In this document: positions 59,369 through 64,000 of the stretch, piece after piece
Layout: every line of letters begins with the position of its first letter
Numbering within the stretch: position 1 is the stretch's first letter
Source of the DNA: Limnohabitans kasalickyi
Lineage (GTDB): Bacteria; Pseudomonadota; Gammaproteobacteria; Burkholderiales; Burkholderiaceae_C
Direction: 5' to 3'
Length of the DNA: 64,000 nt
NCBI GenBank assembly: GCA_965234325.1
Contig: OZ248417.1
Coordinates: 221,393-285,392 of the forward strand
Notes under the pieces: generated by a model
Seen by the model: only the letters and a program-made list of their open reading frames with translations
Database searches by the model: none
What the model was told of the DNA's origin: nothing
Translations under genes and position numbers: made by a program

Positions 59369-60508
59369 ATGAACGACAAAAACGGAAAGTATTTAGGAAG
59401 TCTTCCAAAGTTCTCGCGGGCGGCCGTTGTTCGGGAGTTTGGTAAGCCACTGGAAATCAAAAACGTACCCATCCCTGACAAGGTGGAGCCACGCGCACTG
59501 ATTGTCAAAACCACCGCATGTTCTATCTGTGGGACAGATGTGCACTTATCGCGTGGCAATCTTGCGCTCAAGGTGGATCTTCCAGTGATCCTCGGACACG
59601 AGATGGTTGGCAAAGTGGTGGCCATCGGCGAGGGCGCGGACCGTGACAGCGTGGGGCAACCCGTGCGCTTGGGCGATCGCATTCTTTGGACACATACCTC
59701 TTGCGGCTCATGTTATTTCTGCACGGTCGCCCAGCAGCCCACGTTGTGCGACAACCGCCGGGCGTATATGTACGAGAGCAGTGACAAGTATCCGTATCTC
59801 ATGGGTGGATTTTCCGAATACGGGTATGTGCTTCCCGAGTCTGGCCGGGTACGTGTGCCCGACAACGTGGACGATGCCGTCGCCAGCCTGTGCAGCTGCG
59901 CCTTTCGTTCCGTGATGAATGCCTTCGACAATTTAGGCCCGATCGATCCGAGCGAACACGTGGCCATTCAGGGGGCAGGTCCGCTGGGGATCTTGGCTGC
60001 TGCTGTGGCGCGCGTTGCTGGTGCACGTAGCGTGACGGTGATTGGCGCACCTGCGAATCGACTGGCCCTGGCCAGTGAATTTGGTGCCACCCATACGCTC
60101 AACATTGAGTCCACAACGCATGAAGAACGCCTGCAGAAGATGAGAGAGATCACGGAGGGCCGAGGGCCAGATATGGTCTTGGAATTCACAGGCTTTCCAG
60201 GTGCTTTTAACGAAGGCCTTGAGCTCGTGCGAAAAGGCGGTCGCTACCTCACCGTTGGACAACTTGGGACGGGCACCACCACTTTCAGTCCCTCCATGAT
60301 TGTGAAAAAAAACATCCGGATCATTGGCTCTTTTTCTGGTGATGTGAAGTCCTATTGGAAAGCCCTGCAATTTGCATCCGCGCACATGGACCGCATCCCA
60401 TTCCGAAAAATGATATCTGGCCAATACGCTTTAGAAGATGTCAACATCGCTTTGGACAAGATGCATCGTCTGGAAGAAATCAAACCATTGATCTTGATGG
60501 AGCCTTGA
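59369..60508 (+). CDS. Zinc-dependent medium-chain alcohol dehydrogenase
   Basis: A 379-residue MDR enzyme. Catalytic zinc ligands C54 (CSICGTD), H77 and E78 (LGHEM). Structural zinc cysteines C112, C115, C118 and C126 are in SCGSCYFC...TLC. Coenzyme fold GAGPLGILAAAVARVAG. It probably oxidises a polyol or alcohol with NAD(P); the substrate is not evident. It begins 51 bases after the receptor gene and may be separate from the thiamin operon. A spacer to tRNA-Asn follows with nothing else seen in it. Confidence 0.88.
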   Translation: MNDKNGKYLGSLPKFSRAAVVREFGKPLEIKNVPIPDKVEPRALIVKTTACSICGTDVHLSRGNLALKVDLPVILGHEMVGKVVAIGEGADRDSVGQPVRLGDRILWTHTSCGSCYFCTVAQQPTLCDNRRAYMYESSDKYPYLMGGFSEYGYVLPESGRVRVPDNVDDAVASLCSCAFRSVMNAFDNLGPIDPSEHVAIQGAGPLGILAAAVARVAGARSVTVIGAPANRLALASEFGATHTLNIESTTHEERLQKMREITEGRGPDMVLEFTGFPGAFNEGLELVRKGGRYLTVGQLGTGTTTFSPSMIVKKNIRIIGSFSGDVKSYWKALQFASAHMDRIPFRKMISGQYALEDVNIALDKMHRLEEIKPLILMEP

Positions 60509-60634
60509 GGTCATGCGCGTCGAGGTCTAGACAGTGACACCCCAAAAATGCCTGGCATCGGCTTTTAAAAATGGTGATTTCTTTGCTATACTATCGATCT
60601 CTGTGAAGCGTTGAACGCTTTACATACCGAATAT

Positions 60635-60710
60635 TCCTCGATAGCTCAGTCGGTAGAGCGCCGGACTGTTAATCCGTAGGTCCCTGGTTCGAGCCCAGGT
60701 CGAGGAGCCA
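60635..60710 (+). tRNA. tRNA-Asn (GTT)
   Basis: A 76-base cloverleaf. The acceptor stem TCCTCGA pairs with TCGAGGA, followed by G and an encoded CCA end. The D arm is AGCTCAGTCGGTAGAGC, the anticodon loop CTGTTAA with anticodon GTT, and the T arm TGGTTCGAGCCCA. The integrase gene lies directly downstream, so the tRNA 3' end is the likely attachment site of the element. Confidence 0.97.
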
Positions 60711-60720
60711 AAAAGCTAAT

Positions 60721-60748
60721 AAAAACAACGACTTACCTCGTTGTTTTT
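60721..60748 (+). terminator. Terminator after tRNA-Asn
   Basis: AAAAACAACGA and TCGTTGTTTTT form an 11-bp stem around CTTACC with a T-rich end, 10 bases after the tRNA. It would also insulate the integrase gene from tRNA transcription. Confidence 0.85.
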
Positions 60749-60761
60749 ATTTTCTACATTA

Positions 60762-60780
60762 ATTACACGGTTATTACACG
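60762..60780. repeat. Short direct repeat between tRNA and integrase
   Basis: ATTACACG occurs twice, 11 bases apart start to start, in an AT-rich stretch just downstream of the tRNA. The position fits integrase-binding sites near the attachment site, but two 8-mers are weak evidence. Confidence 0.35.
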
Positions 60781-60835
60781 AATAATTAAGCTGCCACTAG
60801 TTGCTTTTGATTAAAAGTGACATTAAACTGCTGGC

Positions 60836-62218
60836 ATGCGCATAGTGTCTAGTGAATCCATCGTAGTCAAGTCTGAACAGATACGGCTTGTGCGACGCGA
60901 CGACAGCAAAAAATGGCAAGTTCATTACAAGCTGGAAGGCGTCAAAACGTGGTTCCGTCGAAGCTCAGACACTGCTGACGTTAAAGAAGCAAGCCGCATA
61001 GCTGAGCGGATGTGGATGAAGGCAACCTTTGACCATGAAGAAGGTCGCCCTGTCATCAGCAAGAAATTCAAACCAATCGCTGAAATAGTTCTGCACCGCC
61101 TAGAGGACCAAATCAAGGCTGGAACCGCAAAACCCAGCGCTCGGGACTACGTTTCAGCCATCAAGTTGTACCTAATCCCCTTCTACGGCAACTACAACAT
61201 CGACAGCATCAAGCCATCGGTAATCTCGGAGTTTCACAACTGGCGTCGAGAAAAAGTCGGACGTGAACTGTCTGGCAGTGCCCAAAACAACCACAACGCC
61301 GCATTCAATCAAATCTTTGATGAAGCCATTGAGCGTGGCTACATGACAGCTCATGACCGTCCACTGACCAAGAACACAGGTGGTGAAAGCGACCGTCGTG
61401 CTGAGTTCAGCCATGAAGAGCTAGAAGCCTTGATGACCTACTCCCACAAGTTCATTGAAGACGGCCGCACTGCTCGTACACGCATGATCCGTGAACTGCT
61501 TTCCATCTACGTGCCTTTTATGGCTGCGACGGGTATGCGGGCAGGTACAGAAGCAGAGTTCCTAGAGTGGCGGCACATTGACGTTGAAATCCGCGACAAG
61601 CAGCCAGTGCTGCATTTCCGTCTACAGCGCGGCAAACGCGGCGCACGTAACTTTGTAGCCCACAACAGCTGTTGGCTGCTTTTAGAGCGCCTACGTCAGC
61701 TCAGTCCGGACTTATCAAGCATGACGCTTGATGAAGTTTTGAAAAAGCGCATTCCCCATCGCTTGTTCCGTTTGAGTGACGGCTCCGTGCCCGATAACTG
61801 GAACAAGCCCTTCCGCCAGTGGCTTGAGGACTCAGAACTGCTTAACTGCCCAGTCACGGGCAAGGAACGCAGCTTGTACAGCCTGCGCCATTACTATGCC
61901 ACCCAGCGTTTGTTAGAGGGTATTCCAATTCACGACTTGGCTGAGCAGATGGGAACGTCAGTATTGATGATCACCAATCACTACAGCCACTTGACACCTT
62001 TGATGAAGGCAAAACAATTCGCTGGCGTTGTGGACCCCGATGGCAAAGGTGAAGCAGCTCAGATTCGCGCAATCATGGCAGCACATATTGCCAACGACAA
62101 CATCATGAACCTAGTCCAGATGGGCGTAGGCATGAGCATCCCTCTTGCTGTTCAAAGTCCAGAGTTGACAGACGACTTTGAGGATCGACTCAAAGCTAAG
62201 CGCAAGAAGTCTTCCTAA
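60836..62218 (+). CDS. Tyrosine recombinase (integrase) of an integrated element
   Basis: A 460-residue phage-type integrase. An N-terminal SAM-like core-binding domain (about 75-170) precedes the catalytic domain with R235 (TGMRAGTEAEFLEW), R351-H352 (LRHYYATQRL) and nucleophile Y383 (NHYSHL). About 125 bases after tRNA-Asn, in the arrangement of elements that insert into tRNA 3' ends. Base composition from here on is visibly more AT-rich than the rest of the window. Confidence 0.9.
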   Translation: MRIVSSESIVVKSEQIRLVRRDDSKKWQVHYKLEGVKTWFRRSSDTADVKEASRIAERMWMKATFDHEEGRPVISKKFKPIAEIVLHRLEDQIKAGTAKPSARDYVSAIKLYLIPFYGNYNIDSIKPSVISEFHNWRREKVGRELSGSAQNNHNAAFNQIFDEAIERGYMTAHDRPLTKNTGGESDRRAEFSHEELEALMTYSHKFIEDGRTARTRMIRELLSIYVPFMAATGMRAGTEAEFLEWRHIDVEIRDKQPVLHFRLQRGKRGARNFVAHNSCWLLLERLRQLSPDLSSMTLDEVLKKRIPHRLFRLSDGSVPDNWNKPFRQWLEDSELLNCPVTGKERSLYSLRHYYATQRLLEGIPIHDLAEQMGTSVLMITNHYSHLTPLMKAKQFAGVVDPDGKGEAAQIRAIMAAHIANDNIMNLVQMGVGMSIPLAVQSPELTDDFEDRLKAKRKKSS

Positions 62219-62285
62219 TCCCTTGAAACCTTACCCACCCTAGCCCACCCTCACGACTGAAAAACCAAGCAACTGCCCTACCGCC

Positions 62286-62768
62286 ATGACTGATCAACTC
62301 ACCCAGTATTTTGAAAGTTTTGCTGAAAACTCCATTCAGCGAATGAAGGCTGCTGTGTTGGCAATCAGTTACTACGAGCGAATCAAACTCAGACTCATCA
62401 AAAAGGAAGATCTCAGTGGTGAACTGGCAATCATTGCCAAAGTCGGGGCAGCTGGCACTATGGAGGTCGTCAAAGAAGCCATTGCCGATTACAAGAGCCA
62501 ACTTGCTGGCGCTTGGACTCTACATCCCAGACTCGTTGAGCTGGGCAAATACAAGTGTTCTCTAATTGTTAATGATCGGGAGCAACTGCCTAGAGCAGAT
62601 GTCACTTACCAATTCAAAAGCTCCGCAGGCACCGTGAAGATTCACATCACATCAGCTGGCGAAACTTTTAGATTGGAGATCAGTGCGGGCAAGAACCCAA
62701 TGGCTGCTCAACTGGCCCGCACTGAACTTGAGAAAAACCTAACTTTCATTGCTTTGACTGGCAGTTAA
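62286..62768 (+). CDS. Hypothetical protein of the integrated element (160 aa)
   Basis: A soluble 160-residue protein with a helical first half (SFAENSIQRMKAAVLAISYYERI) and a strand-rich second half. No recognised family. It follows the integrase by 67 bases on the same strand and ends 48 bases before a convergent gene. The ribosome site before ATG is poor. Coding is plausible from length but function unknown. Confidence 0.6.
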   Translation: MTDQLTQYFESFAENSIQRMKAAVLAISYYERIKLRLIKKEDLSGELAIIAKVGAAGTMEVVKEAIADYKSQLAGAWTLHPRLVELGKYKCSLIVNDREQLPRADVTYQFKSSAGTVKIHITSAGETFRLEISAGKNPMAAQLARTELEKNLTFIALTGS

Positions 62769-62816
62769 AAACTCTTGGCTACCGATGAGATACGTGGCAA
62801 TAACATGCCCAATCAC

Positions 62817-63299
62817 TCAACTGTTTAGCGACTCGTACTCAAAAATCTCAGCAAGCTTCTCGCAAAAATCAGACTCCTCGACCATCTGCAAGTGCTCGAA
62901 TGCGCTTTCGATGCAAGCTTCAGGACTGAACTCGCTGAAATGCTCACTCTCGCTACACAAGTCCTTCAATTCCTCTGAGGTGTCGTGAATAGTTGAATAG
63001 GCTTGATCCAAGGCGTCTTGATATGAACAAATTGCATCTCGAATTGCCTCACCCTCCTTCTCCCAAATTTCCACGTTTTCATCAGTCAATACCAAAGATG
63101 AAACAGGAAGCCCCTTGAGAATAGATAGCAACGCTTGAGGTGATTCACTAACGTAGGCAACATAGGAACTCACCGGTATTCGATCCATATCTATTGCAAT
63201 CGAAATCTCACACGCAAGCTCCTCACGGCTACCTGATTCATTCTGCAAAGCACCTACTGTGTCGTTTTTGAAAATAAGATATTTGGTCATCTGAGTCAT
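62817..63299 (-). CDS. Hypothetical acidic protein of the integrated element
   Basis: From the ATG at 63299 it has 160 residues; an ATG at 63290 and a longer one at 63350 are also possible. Strikingly acidic, with a helical C-terminal half (HDTSEELKDLCSESEHFSEFSPEACIESAFEHLQMVEESDF). No signal or membrane segment, no family recognised. It lies 60 bases after another unknown gene on the same strand, so the two may be an operon. Confidence 0.6.
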   Translation of the reverse strand: MTQMTKYLIFKNDTVGALQNESGSREELACEISIAIDMDRIPVSSYVAYVSESPQALLSILKGLPVSSLVLTDENVEIWEKEGEAIRDAICSYQDALDQAYSTIHDTSEELKDLCSESEHFSEFSPEACIESAFEHLQMVEESDFCEKLAEIFEYESLNS

Positions 63300-63359
63300 C
63301 CCCAAAAAATTAAGAGGATCAGTCAAGGCACAAGGCCCTGACTGATTCATATTGTTGAT

Positions 63360-63896
63360 TTACTCATTTGAATCATCAATAGCGTCATCCATTTCAATGA
63401 CCTCGACCTTCTTATTTTTCATTGGCACAGACAGTTGACGTTGCATAGCTTCACGCAAAGATTTAGGTTGGCTCTCATCCATGGATAGTTGCTTTTTAAA
63501 ATTACGCAAACCAACCTCAAGGAGATGAGGGTCATCTGGGAATGTCTTGCCTAAATACTTGACCAAGTTATCTTCAAAGGTTCGTCCAAGGTCATTTGCT
63601 GTGACGATCTTGTATTGATCACCGCCCACGTGATGTGCGACGAATACGCAGAAGCTGGATTTTTCAGCTGCCGTCTCCTTGGTTTCGTTGTGAACGATCA
63701 CATCACCTTGATAGGTCATGGTTTCGTGGGAAGCCGCACCTTTGATTTCAAAAAACTCACGGATCAAAGACGTGCGCTCTTTGGTGAACTTATCGCCTTT
63801 TTTCTTAGATAAAAATACGGCTTCGGTTTCTTGGATCTGACTCACACGGTAATCGTCCCCTAGAACCAAAGGCGTTAGAAGTAGAATTTTTTCCAT
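63360..63896 (-). CDS. Hypothetical protein of the integrated element (178 aa)
   Basis: A 178-residue soluble protein, opening MEKILLLTPLVLGDD and ending in an acidic tail (EVIEMDDAIDDSNE). Mixed alpha/beta content with KTFPDDPHLLEVGLRNF near the centre. I do not recognise it. The ATG at 63896 is divergent from the transposase gene, 15 bases away. Confidence 0.6.
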   Translation of the reverse strand: MEKILLLTPLVLGDDYRVSQIQETEAVFLSKKKGDKFTKERTSLIREFFEIKGAASHETMTYQGDVIVHNETKETAAEKSSFCVFVAHHVGGDQYKIVTANDLGRTFEDNLVKYLGKTFPDDPHLLEVGLRNFKKQLSMDESQPKSLREAMQRQLSVPMKNKKVEVIEMDDAIDDSNE

Positions 63897-63911
63897 TGGA
63901 AGAGGTTCTAC

Positions 63912-64000
63912 ATGAAGAGATCAAAATTTACTGACAGTCAAATCATGGACGCCGTAAAACGCGTTGAGGCTGGTTTTGGCGTCCCTGACATTTGTCGTGA
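63912..64000 (+). CDS. IS3-family transposase OrfA, N-terminal part
   Basis: The first 29 codons of a gene that runs off the right edge: MKRSKFTDSQIMDAVKRVEAG, then GVPDIC. This is the characteristic helix-turn-helix opening of IS3-family OrfA proteins (HTH_8 type). GGAAGAGG stands 7 bases before the ATG. The insertion sequence's own left end is not identified in this window. Confidence 0.85.
   Translation, partial: MKRSKFTDSQIMDAVKRVEAGFGVPDICR

Overview
The window looks like a chromosomal segment of a Gram-negative betaproteobacterium, most likely order Burkholderiales, family Comamonadaceae (Limnohabitans/Rhodoferax-like). I infer this from GC-rich, ATGA-coupled genes and from the family-level content (CysB-type regulator, LptF/LptG, DsbB, classical ArgA, DUF934 and a TSUP exporter in a cys operon, DUF3297, TonB and porin proteins). 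No database search was possible, so the genus is a guess. There are no rRNA genes and no CRISPR array, and no gene-free stretch exceeds 300 bases.

Layout. 1-11 kb: mixed core genes, namely the end of a DUF4010 membrane protein, a GT39-type glycosyltransferase, a Liv-type binding protein, pepA-holC, lptF-lptG, cbiX-cysB, a methionine-type aminotransferase and a 23S-type methyltransferase. 11.2-24.5 kb: a compact minus-strand beta-1,3-glucan (laminarin-like) utilisation locus with a surface lipoprotein, LacI regulator, GH16, porin, GH81, ABC importer and GH1. Three perfect TGAAAGCGCTTTCA operators tie it together. 24.6-39 kb: hrpA carrying two in-frame palindromic insertions, argA, dsbB, a cysteine-dioxygenase/four-rhodanese fusion, yggX, an mnmC-like gene, chrA, an LRR kinase, cynS and a DUF3297 gene. 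39.1-46.8 kb: assimilatory sulfate reduction (TSUP exporter, cysI, DUF934, cysH, cysD, cysN), then fdxA and a ferredoxin-NADP reductase. 46.8-59.3 kb: thiamin. A TPP riboswitch leads a six-gene coupled operon (LuxE-like, LuxC-like, ABC ATPase, permease, NMT1-like binding protein, SDR), followed by convergent thiD and by thiO-thiS-thiG-thiE-TonB receptor. 59.4-64 kb: a zinc alcohol dehydrogenase, tRNA-Asn, and the start of an integrated element (tyrosine integrase, three unknown genes, beginning of an IS3-type orfA).

How genes work together. In the glucan locus, surface lipoproteins (GH16 and a binding protein) and secreted GH81 would cut beta-1,3-glucan outside the cell. The porin and CUT1 ABC importer would bring oligosaccharides in, and cytoplasmic GH1 would release glucose, all under the LacI regulator. 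CbiX (siroheme branch) and CysB sit far from, but serve, the sulfate reduction operon.

The most novel candidate is the riboswitch operon. A LuxE/LuxC pair (carboxylate to aldehyde) plus an SDR (aldehyde to alcohol) encoded with an NMT1/THI5-like importer suggests uptake and reduction of an oxidised (carboxylated) thiamin precursor, with the alcohol product passed to ThiD or the thiazole branch. That function is inference; the riboswitch, gene order and coupling are visible in the sequence.
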